IMG/VR virus record: IMGVR_UViG_3300033153_014609
Coordinates: 1 to 25,745 of that record
Length of the DNA: 25,745 bases
From: a virus
Direction: 5' to 3' (one strand)
Shown here: positions 6,073-13,045 of the stretch, piece by piece
Layout: each line of letters begins with the position of its first letter
How positions within the stretch are numbered: position 1 is the stretch's first letter
Position numbers and translations under genes: made by a program
The notes under the pieces: generated by a model
What the model saw: only the letters and a program-made list of their open reading frames with translations
What the model was told of the DNA's origin: nothing
The model's database searches: none

Positions 6073-6100
6073 AGTTACATCTTAATTTTATATAGTAATA

Positions 6101-6128
6101 TTGGCATAAATATGAAATTAAACAAAAT
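6101..6128 (+). promoter_or_regulatory. Weak promoter candidate before the sugar cassette
   Basis: The gap 6073-6161 is very AT-rich. TTGGCA (6101-6106) and CAAAAT (6123-6128) with a 16-base spacer are the best pair I can see. The -10 is poor (4 of 6), so this is only a suggestion. No terminator-like hairpin is visible in the gap. Confidence 0.25.
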
Positions 6129-6161
6129 GTGGCAGGTATAAAAGAAAGGTAAGATCAAGTA

Positions 6162-6776
6162 ATGAACTGGACTATATTTTGCCCAGGGCCGTCATTAAAC
6201 CAACTGAAAAAAGATAAGGTTCTTGCCTTAGTGACGAACGCCGGGTACCAAGCGGAGTATTCAATAGCTGTTAATGGAGCTATTTTAAACGGATTCCCAG
6301 TTAAGCACTGGGTTATGCTTGACTACAAAGTATTTTTATCATGCTTTAACTCATTTTCACCAGTAGGGTTTGAAGCATTAGCCAGGGGTACAGGTCTTTG
6401 GATCCCTAATAGGCAACTTATGCAAGTGGATAAAGCTTTCCCTCTTGCAGGGGAGTTCCTTAGGCGATTTGCATTTAAGACCTGGCCAAAAGGTCAATTA
6501 GGAGGACTTATGCCTTTTGCTAAAGACTTCCTATGGGATGATTATTCGTTTTTTTGTGCTTTAGCCATAGCGGTTATGTATAAAGCAAAAACAATAAAGA
6601 TATATGGTGCTGATATGACTGGGGAGGGTTATTTTAAAAAGGGCCTGGAAAACAAACGCACTTCACACAACACAAGGCGATGGACAGATGAGAAGTATAA
6701 ATTTGATTGTATAGTCAGCGAGTGCGATAAACACGGCATAGAAATAACAAGAGAGTTTTTCGAGGGCCAGGGATGA
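6162..6776 (+). CDS. MptE-like/sialyltransferase-like GPS-motif protein of the sugar cassette
   Basis: This 204-residue protein opens with a strand and the nucleotide-binding type loop CPGPSL (residues 7-12). It continues with YSIAVNGAILNGFPVKHWVMLD and ends its core with KTIKIYGADMTGEGYF (about 145-162). The GPS...NGA...GADM pattern is that of the 6-hydroxymethylpterin pyrophosphokinase MptE-like / DUF115 / sialyltransferase-like superfamily. In phages these proteins sit beside glycosyltransferases and probably act on nucleotide sugars rather than pterins. Its stop overlaps the next start (ATGA), so it is the first gene of a coupled cassette. The exact reaction is unknown. Confidence 0.7.
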   Translation: MNWTIFCPGPSLNQLKKDKVLALVTNAGYQAEYSIAVNGAILNGFPVKHWVMLDYKVFLSCFNSFSPVGFEALARGTGLWIPNRQLMQVDKAFPLAGEFLRRFAFKTWPKGQLGGLMPFAKDFLWDDYSFFCALAIAVMYKAKTIKIYGADMTGEGYFKKGLENKRTSHNTRRWTDEKYKFDCIVSECDKHGIEITREFFEGQG

Positions 6777-8197
6777 TACAGACTTCTATAATTATACCTG
6801 TTCATAATAACTGGAGCTGCATATCGGATTGTATAGAAAGCATTACAATAAATACAAATAACTATGAGCTTATTTTTATTGTTGACAGCAGCGTAATGTT
6901 TTCTGAAAGCCTTAAAAAGTATGGGGAAGTAATTTACGGCAAGCATCCTTTTGTGTTTAGCGAGCGCATTAATTTAGGCATTAAAGAAGCAGAAGGCGAA
7001 TATATCTGCCTTTTAAATGATGACGTAATGCCGTATAAAGATTGGCTTGTTAAGACAATAGAAGCTAATAAACAATTAGGACCTGGCTTAGTAGGGGTAA
7101 GGTGTCAAGAGCATGGTTGCAGTAATGTAGATGCTCATGGCAAAGGATCCGCATGCTATACAAACTACACAATTAATATGTTTGCTATGCTTATCCCGCG
7201 CAGGGTATTAGATATCGTTGGTTTACTTGATGAGCGGTTTATTTATTATGGCGGCGACGATGACGATTATTGTTTAAGAGCCTTAAGGCACGGCTTTAAA
7301 TTGATAATTTCAAGTGGGTTTGTTTATCATAAAAAAAGCACAGCATTTAATAGCGGCATGATCCGTGATTTACTTCCGAAAACGCGTAAAGTTTTTATAG
7401 ATAAGTGGACAGCGGACATGCCTTGTCCTCCAAAGCAAAGCTGGGTGGATGATGTAAGAAAACGCTTAATTCAGCCATCAATTTCAGTTTTAATGCCTAC
7501 CAGGGGTCACGAGAAGTATATCAAATCTGCTGTAATGAGCGTATTTGCTCAATCCTATAAAAATATTCAATTAATAGTTGGTGTTGACGGCAAGGATCAG
7601 CCGGAGACATTTAAAATACTTAAAAAAATCTATGATGATAATTTTGCCCACAGAAACCCCCGCTTTTTGGTTTTAAAAACTAACGATACTGTCGGCAGCT
7701 GTGATATGCGAAATCGATGTTTTGAATATGCCTATGGTGAATTTATAGCTCTTATGGACTCAGATGATATTATGCATCCGGATAGATTAAAAGATGAGTT
7801 AGAAGCCATGACTCCGGATACAGACATAATCTATTCAGCATATATTGAAGAGGATAAAAATGGCAAACAGAAGCCGCTTAAATTATACCCTTTTGACAAG
7901 GAGATGGTCTTAAACTTTCGGGTTAATAAAAATATGCTTTTAAACTTTCAAGTCAACATAGCTGGTGGAACGTTTTTAATGCGTAAGTACTGTTTAGAAA
8001 AAGAAAAGTTTGACGAAAAATATGCCCGGGCGTTTGATTTTGAGTATGCATTACGGACACATAACAAGTTTAAATATAGATACCTAGATAAGCCGACAAT
8101 AGTTTATCGTAGGCACAGTGGTGAACATTTAAGCGGTAATTTAATAAGCAGTAGGCAACACAAAGAGTTAATTGGGATATATAAAAATGAGAGATAA
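6773..8197 (+). CDS. Two-domain family-2 glycosyltransferase
   Basis: This 474-residue protein consists of two GT-A fold GT2 domains. The first (about residues 1-225) starts TSIIIPVHNNW and has the metal-binding LNDD at 81-84, then a GGDDDDYCLRA acceptor-side motif. The second (about 237-474) starts SISVLMPTRGHEKYIKSAV, has GVDGKD and the metal site MDSDD, and ends with IVYRRHSGEH. Both domains keep their acidic motifs, so both could be active, as in bifunctional polymer synthases that add two sugars in turn. There is no membrane segment, so it is probably cytoplasmic. It lies between an MptE-like protein and a methyltransferase, and overlaps both. Confidence 0.88.
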   Translation: MIQTSIIIPVHNNWSCISDCIESITINTNNYELIFIVDSSVMFSESLKKYGEVIYGKHPFVFSERINLGIKEAEGEYICLLNDDVMPYKDWLVKTIEANKQLGPGLVGVRCQEHGCSNVDAHGKGSACYTNYTINMFAMLIPRRVLDIVGLLDERFIYYGGDDDDYCLRALRHGFKLIISSGFVYHKKSTAFNSGMIRDLLPKTRKVFIDKWTADMPCPPKQSWVDDVRKRLIQPSISVLMPTRGHEKYIKSAVMSVFAQSYKNIQLIVGVDGKDQPETFKILKKIYDDNFAHRNPRFLVLKTNDTVGSCDMRNRCFEYAYGEFIALMDSDDIMHPDRLKDELEAMTPDTDIIYSAYIEEDKNGKQKPLKLYPFDKEMVLNFRVNKNMLLNFQVNIAGGTFLMRKYCLEKEKFDEKYARAFDFEYALRTHNKFKYRYLDKPTIVYRRHSGEHLSGNLISSRQHKELIGIYKNER

Positions 8198-8663
8198 ATC
8201 TTTACGTTCAGGCGAACGCCAGGTAGCGCAAACACTGCAAGGTGTCGAAGAGTGGCACAGGTGGCGCTACCTGGAAACATTAAAGTATATTGAAGGCAAA
8301 GATGTTTTGGATGTAGGTTGTGGTGTTGGATATGGTTCTTATATCATGGCTGAAAACGCAAAAAGTGTTTTTGGATTGGATGATAGCCAAGAAGCAATTG
8401 ATCAGGCATGGGAATATTTTGTCGGGGGCAACATAAATTACTATTGTTGCGATTTTTTAAAAGTTAAAATTGAAGCCCTTTCTACACAAAACGCTTTAGT
8501 AGCTTTTGAGGTTATAGAGCATATTCAAGACACAGAGCCAGTCTTTAAGAAGTTTAAAGAGCTTGATCCAGAGCTTATAATTATTTCTACTCCCCACAGA
8601 ATAACTCCCATGGGCGGTAATGAATTTCATTTTGGGTTAGAGAAGGTATTAAATTCTGGATGA
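8187..8663 (+). CDS. SAM-dependent methyltransferase, C-terminus apparently truncated
   Basis: This 158-residue class I methyltransferase has motif I VLDVGCGVGYGS (about 40-51), acidic motif II GLDDSQ, and a post-motif region FEVIEHIQDTEPVFKKF and IIISTPHR typical of small-molecule or sugar methyltransferases. Most relatives run on for another 15-60 residues. Here the chain ends at LEKVLNSG with TGA (8661-8663). Reading through that TGA as Trp would continue W-K-T-A-A-F-G-R-G-N in the same frame as the next gene. The ATG at 8187 overlaps the glycosyltransferase end by 11 bases, with only a weak ribosome site (TTGGGAT). It probably methylates a sugar made by this cassette. Activity is uncertain. 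Confidence 0.8.
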   Translation: MRDKSLRSGERQVAQTLQGVEEWHRWRYLETLKYIEGKDVLDVGCGVGYGSYIMAENAKSVFGLDDSQEAIDQAWEYFVGGNINYYCCDFLKVKIEALSTQNALVAFEVIEHIQDTEPVFKKFKELDPELIIISTPHRITPMGGNEFHFGLEKVLNSG

Positions 8664-8690
8664 AAAACTGCAGCATTTGGTAGAGGTAAC

Positions 8691-9683
8691 ATGAACATTA
8701 TTTTCGTAGGAATCTTTTATTATGGCGGTCCTGTAAGGCATCTATATAGGATATTTGAGATCTATAAAGCGCTGGCAAAGGTGTTTAAGGCCGTAGGAAT
8801 ATCTGTCAAGTACTTCACAAGACAGAATGAGATTCTACCTCTACAAAATACTCTTTTAGAAGATGAGTTTAATAATGACCTTAAAAACTGCGATTTGCTT
8901 TTTATGTGGAACGGAAACCTCGGCCAAGAGAAACAGATATCGGAACGCTGTAAAACATTAGGAATACCGGTTTACTATATGGAGCTGGGGTGGTTGCCAC
9001 AATGTGGAACATTTTATTTTGATAGGAAGGGTGTAAATTATAGCAGCAGTTTGCTTGATTGGAAGCACCAAGAGTTAACTACCGAACAAAAGCTGGAAAC
9101 CAGAGCAAGGATCACATTCTATCTTAATAACCACGCGAGAGTTACCGGCACAAGAGAACTCCGGGATTTTGTTTTTGTGCCCTTTCAGGTCGAAAATGAT
9201 AGCCAAATTATAAGATTTTCGTCACACATTAAAAAAATGCAACAATTGGTAGATTATGTATGCTCTTTTGTGGATGGCACTATTATATTTAAAACTCATC
9301 CGAAAGACAATATCCGCGGAATTAAATATCCTAAAAGATGTAAGTTGTATACAAGCGGTACAACGCACGACTTTTTAGAGAAATGTAAATACGTAGTTAC
9401 TATAAATTCAACAGTAGGAATAGAGGCTCTTGTTTACAATAAACCAGTCATAACTATTGGTAACGCTTTTTATGAAGGAAGAGGAATAACGCATAAAGCG
9501 ACTGATGACGAATCTTTTAAGCAGGCCATTTCCAATATCGAACAAAATGGGTTTGCAACAGGCGTTGTGGAGGCATTTTTACATTATCTTTTTAATAGGC
9601 AATGGTACAGCGCGGATCTTGATAATCCTGAAAAGGTTTTACAGCTAATCGAAAACATAACAGAGAGAAGAGCAGATGAGTAG
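8691..9683 (+). CDS. KpsC/KpsS-like capsule polysaccharide (Kdo-type) transferase
   Basis: This 330-residue protein has the hallmarks of the capsule polysaccharide synthesis family (PF05159-like, the retaining beta-Kdo transferases KpsC and KpsS). It shows an N-terminal Rossmann half with LLFMWNGNLGQE and GIPVYYMELGWLP, then FKTHPKDN, then CKYVVTINSTVGIEALVYNKPVITIGNAFY. The last two match the conserved HP and T-INSTVG-EAL segments that bind the nucleotide sugar. In bacteria these enzymes add Kdo to lipid at the start of capsule synthesis. Here the acceptor is unknown. AGAGG precedes the ATG. Its frame is the same as that of the upstream methyltransferase, and it overlaps the next gene by 8 bases. 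Confidence 0.8.
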   Translation: MNIIFVGIFYYGGPVRHLYRIFEIYKALAKVFKAVGISVKYFTRQNEILPLQNTLLEDEFNNDLKNCDLLFMWNGNLGQEKQISERCKTLGIPVYYMELGWLPQCGTFYFDRKGVNYSSSLLDWKHQELTTEQKLETRARITFYLNNHARVTGTRELRDFVFVPFQVENDSQIIRFSSHIKKMQQLVDYVCSFVDGTIIFKTHPKDNIRGIKYPKRCKLYTSGTTHDFLEKCKYVVTINSTVGIEALVYNKPVITIGNAFYEGRGITHKATDDESFKQAISNIEQNGFATGVVEAFLHYLFNRQWYSADLDNPEKVLQLIENITERRADE

Positions 9684-10440
9684 AATTGCTATAATCTATA
9701 CTACGTTTTTAAGAGAGCAGTTAGCCGAAAGGACCGTAAAATCCATTATTGATAATTGGTGTGACAACTTTACGCTTTTAATAGCTGATCAACGTTTTCA
9801 GTATAAACACAGCTGGTGGAATGAAGCTGTTGAAATGCGCCACGCTGAATATGCAGCCCTTCCTTTTGATTGCGGAGTTTCGGCAGCCCGTAATTTTTTA
9901 GTAAAAAGAGCCTGGCAGCGCCAAATAAAGTACTGCCTTGTAACAGCTGATAGTATAGAGTTTGTACCAGAAACTGTACAGAAAATAGATCGTGCTGAGC
10001 AATTCTTAAAAACTCATCGTCAGGTAGGTATTATAGGATTTGATTTAAAGGATAGGGTGCCTTGGGAGTTTTATATGGATATAAACGATAGAGCTTTTGT
10101 CTTAACAAAAAATCCAGCTATGTACACAGATCCAGCGACAGGCTTGACTATAAAGGAATGTGATATCTGCCGCCAGTTTTTTCTTGCTAAAACAGAAGCC
10201 CTGCTACAGGTTCAGTGGGACGATGCTCTTAAGACTGCTGATCACGAAGACTTCTTTTGGCGATATAAACAAGCAGGATATAGTGTTCGTTGGACAGCCG
10301 ACATTGTGGGCAACTATATTGATTATAAACCTGCAGAGTATCTTAAATATAGAAAAAGAATGTATAGCGAGTTCCGGAAGATCTTACAGAAAAAATATAA
10401 TTTAACAGGATGGGTGGAATATAGAGGGGGAGTGGGATGA
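9676..10440 (+). CDS. GT-A glycosyltransferase (GalNAc-transferase-like)
   Basis: This 254-residue protein has the layout of a GT-A glycosyltransferase. The N-terminal strand IAIIYTTFLREQLAERTVKSI and LLIADQRF lead to DCGVSAARNFLVKRA (nucleotide-sugar region) and KYCLVTADSIEFVP, where TADS holds the acidic residue expected of a metal site. KECDICRQFFLAKTEAL and the catalytic-region motif TADHEDFFWRYKQAG follow. The (D/E)HEDFFWR pattern recalls beta-1,4-GalNAc transferases of eukaryotic and bacterial origin. It overlaps the upstream gene by 8 bases and the next by four, so it belongs to the same translationally coupled cassette. The donor sugar and target are not determinable. Confidence 0.75.
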   Translation: MSRIAIIYTTFLREQLAERTVKSIIDNWCDNFTLLIADQRFQYKHSWWNEAVEMRHAEYAALPFDCGVSAARNFLVKRAWQRQIKYCLVTADSIEFVPETVQKIDRAEQFLKTHRQVGIIGFDLKDRVPWEFYMDINDRAFVLTKNPAMYTDPATGLTIKECDICRQFFLAKTEALLQVQWDDALKTADHEDFFWRYKQAGYSVRWTADIVGNYIDYKPAEYLKYRKRMYSEFRKILQKKYNLTGWVEYRGGVG

Positions 10441-10700
10441 AAAAGAATTTTAAGCCAGGGAATGAAAAGCACCCGAAAGATTTAGTAGTGGTTAAGAAGG
10501 ATGATGTCGGAAAGGCCGCCGATAAATATTTAGAATTGAAGGAGTCAAAAAGAAAAATGGTCGAAGACATCCGGGAAGCAGAAAAAGTCCTCATAAAGAA
10601 GCTCTTAAAAGCCGAGAGAAAAAGCATAACTGTTGGTGGATATGCTCTTTCTATAAATACCGTTGAGTCGAAAACTAAGATTAAGATCGCAAAAGCTTAA
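10437..10700 (+). CDS. Small lysine-rich helical protein
   Basis: This 87-residue protein has a long charged helix (GKAADKYLELKESKRKMVEDIREAEKVLIKKLLKA, about 27-61) followed by two short strands (KSITVGGYALSINTVESKTKIKI). The helix could form a coiled coil. It starts within the ATGA at the end of the glycosyltransferase, preceded by GGGGGAGTGGG. I recognise no family. The helix-plus-beta-hairpin plan is frequent in small phage accessory proteins, some of which guard nucleic acids, but no function is shown here. Confidence 0.6.
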   Translation: MKKNFKPGNEKHPKDLVVVKKDDVGKAADKYLELKESKRKMVEDIREAEKVLIKKLLKAERKSITVGGYALSINTVESKTKIKIAKA

Positions 10701-10719
10701 ACATTTGTAAGGAGTCGCC

Positions 10720-10950
10720 ATGGGTACTGGCAATAAGTCTCATAAGGAATCGCAAGAAGTAATAGAGAAAGCAATGAATAACATCACGCAACTTGGGAAG
10801 CAATTGTATTCGTACTTAGCACCGGGAACAACTTTAGATATAACTTGGCCTGAGATTCCAGACATCGTGGTGCCGGGGCAACCCCCTAAGCTAAGAAGAC
10901 TGATAATAACTCGGCCTCATTTACATTTATCTGTTTCACCTAAATTATAG
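10720..10950 (+). CDS. Hypothetical protein
   Basis: This 76-residue frame has an N-terminal helix (SQEVIEKAMNNITQLGKQLYSYL), then proline-rich strands (DITWPEIPDIVVPGQPPKLRRL and IITRPHLHLSV). AAGGAG lies 9 bases before the ATG. No motif or family is recognised. It lies between two other small unknown genes on the same strand, in the block after the sugar cassette. Confidence 0.6.
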   Translation: MGTGNKSHKESQEVIEKAMNNITQLGKQLYSYLAPGTTLDITWPEIPDIVVPGQPPKLRRLIITRPHLHLSVSPKL

Positions 10951-10960
10951 AGAGGTAAAT

Positions 10961-11254
10961 ATGAGCGAAGTAACAAGGCATAATAATTATGATAATCGTA
11001 AGTACATAGTAATGGAAAAAGAAACAGGAAGAGAAGTAAGAGGAACGTTTGTCCTTATCCCAGAGCATGATTCCGCCGCGCGTATTGCATTATCATCTTA
11101 TGCAGAAGCTACAAACAAACACAGTCTCGCTCGATATATTAGAAGATGGTTAAGAAGTATCCACGAGCAGAGAATAAATAAAAAAAATAACAAAGCGGGT
11201 CCTTCTCGAGGGGGTCGGGGTGTGCGGATCGGAGGGAGCGCAGGTAATGAGTGA
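10961..11254 (+). CDS. Conserved small phage protein
   Basis: This 97-residue protein has the segment KYIVMEKETGREVRGTFVLIPEHDSAARIALSSYAEAT (about 13-50). It is typical of a family of small phage proteins of unknown function with a beta-hairpin followed by a helix. The C-terminus is basic and glycine-rich (SRGGRGVRIGGSAGNE). GAGAGGT precedes the ATG. A 15-codon frame starting at 11248 overlaps its stop (ATGAGTGA) but is too short to support as a gene. The conserved pattern suggests a real gene. The role is unknown. Confidence 0.65.
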   Translation: MSEVTRHNNYDNRKYIVMEKETGREVRGTFVLIPEHDSAARIALSSYAEATNKHSLARYIRRWLRSIHEQRINKKNNKAGPSRGGRGVRIGGSAGNE

Positions 11255-11322
11255 TTGTAAAGTAAAAAAAGGTATTTCGTGTTCGTATAGTTAATAGTTA
11301 GAGATAGACGAGATTTAAAGAA

Positions 11323-11343
11323 ATTGTGAGGTAAACTCGCAAT
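11323..11343 (+). other. Small hairpin in the gap before gene 11362
   Basis: ATTGTGAG (11323-11330) can pair with CTCGCAAT (11336-11343), with one G-U pair and a 5-base loop. It lies 7 bases upstream of the AGGAGG of the next gene and has no T-run after it. It is more likely a translation or mRNA-processing element than a terminator. Nothing else is visible in the gap 11255-11361. Confidence 0.35.
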
Positions 11344-11361
11344 ACAGAATAGGAGGTTAAT

Positions 11362-11514
11362 ATGGGCTGGGTACCGATGCCACCACCATTGACATTTAAA
11401 GAATTTAAAAGATGCAACGGCCGCGATATTAGACTTGAACGTTGGTTGCGATATGAATCTTTACCTTTGGGATGTGTATTGTGGTTATGGGAGCAGTACA
11501 AAAGCTGTATTTAG
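11362..11514 (+). CDS. Small hypothetical protein
   Basis: This 50-residue frame has an excellent ribosome site (AGGAGG, 11351-11356). It begins MGWVPMPPPLTFKEFKRCNG and continues with RDIRLERWLRYESLPLGCVLWLWEQYKSCI. The middle is amphipathic and Trp-rich. It is not a clear membrane helix. Its last 28 bases overlap the next small frame. No family is recognised. Confidence 0.55.
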   Translation: MGWVPMPPPLTFKEFKRCNGRDIRLERWLRYESLPLGCVLWLWEQYKSCI

Positions 11515-11651
11515 CGCTTAACCGGAGCAACCTAACAGAAGCTCAATCTGGAGCGTTTATTGCATTTAAGGATCTGGCGTATAAAGATATGAGTGTTGGA
11601 CAACGGCGCCAGGCTGTAGAAATGGCAGCAGAGTTGTGGCGGACCGCTTAG
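11487..11651 (+). CDS. Small helical protein overlapping its neighbour
   Basis: This 54-residue frame begins at the ATG at 11487 (MGAVQKLYLALNRSNLTEAQ) and ends with QRRQAVEMAAELWRTA. It has an ordinary soluble alpha-helical composition with helix-capping NLTEAQ and DMSVGQRR. It overlaps the upstream gene by 28 bases and has no clear ribosome site, so it would depend on coupled translation. Its balanced composition suggests a true gene, but support is moderate. The following gap to 11726 holds another short frame (11666-11803) that I do not trust. Confidence 0.45.
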   Translation: MGAVQKLYLALNRSNLTEAQSGAFIAFKDLAYKDMSVGQRRQAVEMAAELWRTA

Positions 11652-11726
11652 CGGGTGTTCTTTAGATGACGATAAGACTAGATGTGGGCCTGGCGGATAA
11701 CCACATGAAAAACCGCCATCAAGGAT

Positions 11727-12188
11727 ATGACTGGATTTTTTGTAAATATAGTCAAATTGATAGCGGTTTTTGCCGTATTTGGCACTATGTTTATAAGCTG
11801 TGAGCCAGCGCGAGCAAAAGGCATAGCATCCTGGTATAGCATGCAAAGCTTAAAAGATGAAAAAACTTACGAAAGAACTAAAGGGGTGATGGCAAATGGA
11901 GATTTGTTTGATGATAAGGCGCTTACTTGTGCTTGCTATTATTACCCTCTCGGCGCCAATCTTATTGTGCGAAATCTATCTAATAATAAAACTGTTCTGG
12001 TACGTGTTACGGACAGGGGTCCTGCGGAGGAATTTATTAAACATGGAAGGATCATTGACCTTAGTCGGGAAGCCTTTAGGCGACTTGATGATCTTGACAG
12101 GGGCCTTATCGAGGTGGAAATAACAAAACAAAGGGAGGGGGCATGGCTATCGAAAGCAAGATTAAGAAGATTATCGCAGAGGAGCTAG
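11727..12188 (+). CDS. Secreted RlpA-like double-psi beta-barrel protein
   Basis: This 153-residue protein starts with a signal sequence (hydrophobic residues about 4-24, likely cleavage after ARA at 30; an FISC lipobox-like site is a less likely alternative). An RlpA-like double-psi barrel follows: GIASWYS (32-38), [31 protein letters not shown] (55-85), [11 protein letters not shown] (90-100), [15 protein letters not shown]. In Pseudomonas RlpA the lytic transglycosylase uses Glu, His and Asp. Here the Asp of DRGP (Asp96) is kept. The Glu position reads Asp59 and the His position reads Cys70. It may cut or bind peptidoglycan, fitting a lysis or entry function. The ribosome site is poor (AAGGA too close). 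The 3' end overlaps the acyl carrier protein gene by 46 bases. Confidence 0.8.
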   Translation: MTGFFVNIVKLIAVFAVFGTMFISCEPARAKGIASWYSMQSLKDEKTYERTKGVMANGDLFDDKALTCACYYYPLGANLIVRNLSNNKTVLVRVTDRGPAEEFIKHGRIIDLSREAFRRLDDLDRGLIEVEITKQREGAWLSKARLRRLSQRS

Positions 12189-12382
12189 GTTTTAAAGAAA
12201 ACGAGATAACCGATGACAAGACTATAGTTTCTGATTTAGGCGCTGATAGCCTTGACATAGTAGAGCTAACCATGGCTATTGAGGAAAACTTTGTTATTGA
12301 GGTGCCGGATGAGGACCTAGAAAAATTAGAAACCGTCAAAGACGTTATCGATTATGTAAAAAAAGCAGAAGGGAATGAATAA
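12143..12382 (+). CDS. acpP: Acyl carrier protein
   Basis: This 79-residue, acidic four-helix protein is unmistakably an acyl carrier protein. It has [17 protein letters not shown], then [34 protein letters not shown], then [14 protein letters not shown]. The phosphopantetheine attachment serine is Ser36 in the intact GADSLD motif, and the length matches bacterial AcpP (about 78). AGGGAGGGGGC precedes the ATG. It starts inside the end of the RlpA-like gene. ACPs carry acyl chains for fatty acid, lipid A and polyketide synthesis, and also donate acyl groups to some modified proteins. No fatty acid synthesis gene is nearby, so this copy must work with host enzymes or serve a virus-specific acylation. 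Confidence 0.93.
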   Translation: MAIESKIKKIIAEELGFKENEITDDKTIVSDLGADSLDIVELTMAIEENFVIEVPDEDLEKLETVKDVIDYVKKAEGNE

Positions 12383-12508
12383 ATGGACCCTACCTTTGAA
12401 ATGTATGCTGACAAAGTAAAGCAAACTATGGTTTACAAGATTATTATTCCTGATGCTTTTGCCGACAAAAACAGCGACTGGAAAATGAGAGTATTCAAAT
12501 TATTTTAA
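12383..12508 (+). CDS. Small hypothetical protein
   Basis: This 41-residue frame starts right at the acyl carrier protein stop (TAA then ATG). It reads MDPTFEMYADKVKQTMVYKI, then an IIIPDAF segment and a C-terminal WKMRVFKLF. GGGAATGA upstream could serve as a weak ribosome site. There is no recognisable domain. It is accepted because it fills the space between coupled genes. Confidence 0.4.
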   Translation: MDPTFEMYADKVKQTMVYKIIIPDAFADKNSDWKMRVFKLF

Positions 12509-12516
12509 AGGATGCT

Positions 12517-12708
12517 GTGGTGCAAAAAGACATAGACGCTTTTAAGATTCCCTTACGAACATGGCTTAACCAGCATTGGGGCTGCAAAAAACGGCATATT
12601 CAGTATTTTGATAGCGCTGGCGGGGTAATTGCTGTATATTGCGAAACCTGCGATGAAGCAAAATTGCAAGATGAGGTAAAGCATGACGTCTCAAATTACT
12701 GTAAATAA
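12517..12708 (+). CDS. Hypothetical protein, possible metal-binding knuckle
   Basis: This 63-residue frame starts at a GTG pair (GTGGTG) preceded by AAAGG. It contains QHWGCKKRHIQYFDSAGGVIAVYCETCDEAKL, so one Cys near residue 23 and a CETC knuckle near 42-45 that could hold a metal. The rest is polar. It overlaps the following frame by 26 bases. No family is recognised. Confidence 0.5.
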   Translation: MVQKDIDAFKIPLRTWLNQHWGCKKRHIQYFDSAGGVIAVYCETCDEAKLQDEVKHDVSNYCK

Positions 12709-12862
12709 TCGAAGTACACTGCTTAATATGCTTAAAAATAAAAACGGAGAGGCGCCCCGGCCAAACGAAACTTGCGCTATTTGCCGGGGTAAAGTGCATA
12801 TATTTTACATAAAAGGGGTTAAAAAAAGAACCTGTGACTGCGGTAAGATAAAAATAGCATAG
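12683..12862 (+). CDS. Small zinc-ribbon protein
   Basis: This 59-residue frame starts with ATG after GAGGT. The N-terminus is polar (MTSQITVNNRSTLLNMLKNK). The C-terminal half is a compact zinc ribbon, CAIC (about 31-34) with a strand HIFYIKGVKK and CDCGK. It resembles the many single-ribbon proteins of phage accessory regions. Function is unknown. Confidence 0.55.
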   Translation: MTSQITVNNRSTLLNMLKNKNGEAPRPNETCAICRGKVHIFYIKGVKKRTCDCGKIKIA

Positions 12863-12871
12863 GAGTGTAAC

Positions 12872-13045
12872 ATGTTAACAATAGCTGTTGGGGTTGCGGT
12901 ATATCTATGGGGCAAAAACGGGATATTTGCCAGAGTCTCATGGGTGATATTATTCATAGCATTATTTTTTGACTTTACACTGATTAATAATCTTATAATC
13001 CAATATTTTAGAATAAAAACCTTACGAAAACTGGAGCAGAGATGA
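12872..13045 (+). CDS. Small membrane protein, possible holin-like
   Basis: This 57-residue frame starts after AGGAG with 6-base spacing. It has a short first hydrophobic stretch (LTIAVGVAVYLW, residues 2-13) and a long second one (WVILFIALFFDFTLINNLIIQYF, about 24-46), then a basic tail RIKTLRKLEQR. Two hydrophobic segments plus a charged C-terminal tail match class II holins and other phage membrane peptides. It lies downstream of the RlpA-like gene, so a role in lysis is possible but unproven. The stop overlaps the start of the methyltransferase gene (ATGA). Confidence 0.6.
   Translation: MLTIAVGVAVYLWGKNGIFARVSWVILFIALFFDFTLINNLIIQYFRIKTLRKLEQR

Noticed and set aside
6101-6118. TTGGCA in the gap before the sugar cassette considered as part of a sigma54 promoter
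   Set aside because: The required GC element of the -12 region is missing.
8661-8663. TGA as a recoded tryptophan or selenocysteine codon
   Set aside because: TGA ends several other genes here in ATGA overlaps and TGG is used normally for Trp. No selenocysteine hairpin is evident.
11248-11295. A 15-codon frame (MSDCKVKKGISCSYS) overlapping the stop at 11254
   Set aside because: Too short and without further support, although the ATGAGTGA overlap is suggestive.
11280-11295. TATAGT before the gene at 11362 considered as a promoter
   Set aside because: No acceptable -35 at 16-18 bases and no TG extension.
11666-11803. A 45-codon frame starting MTIRLDVGLADNHMKN and overlapping the RlpA-like signal sequence
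   Set aside because: It overlaps the well-supported RlpA-like gene by 77 bases in another frame, has no good ribosome site and shows no domain.
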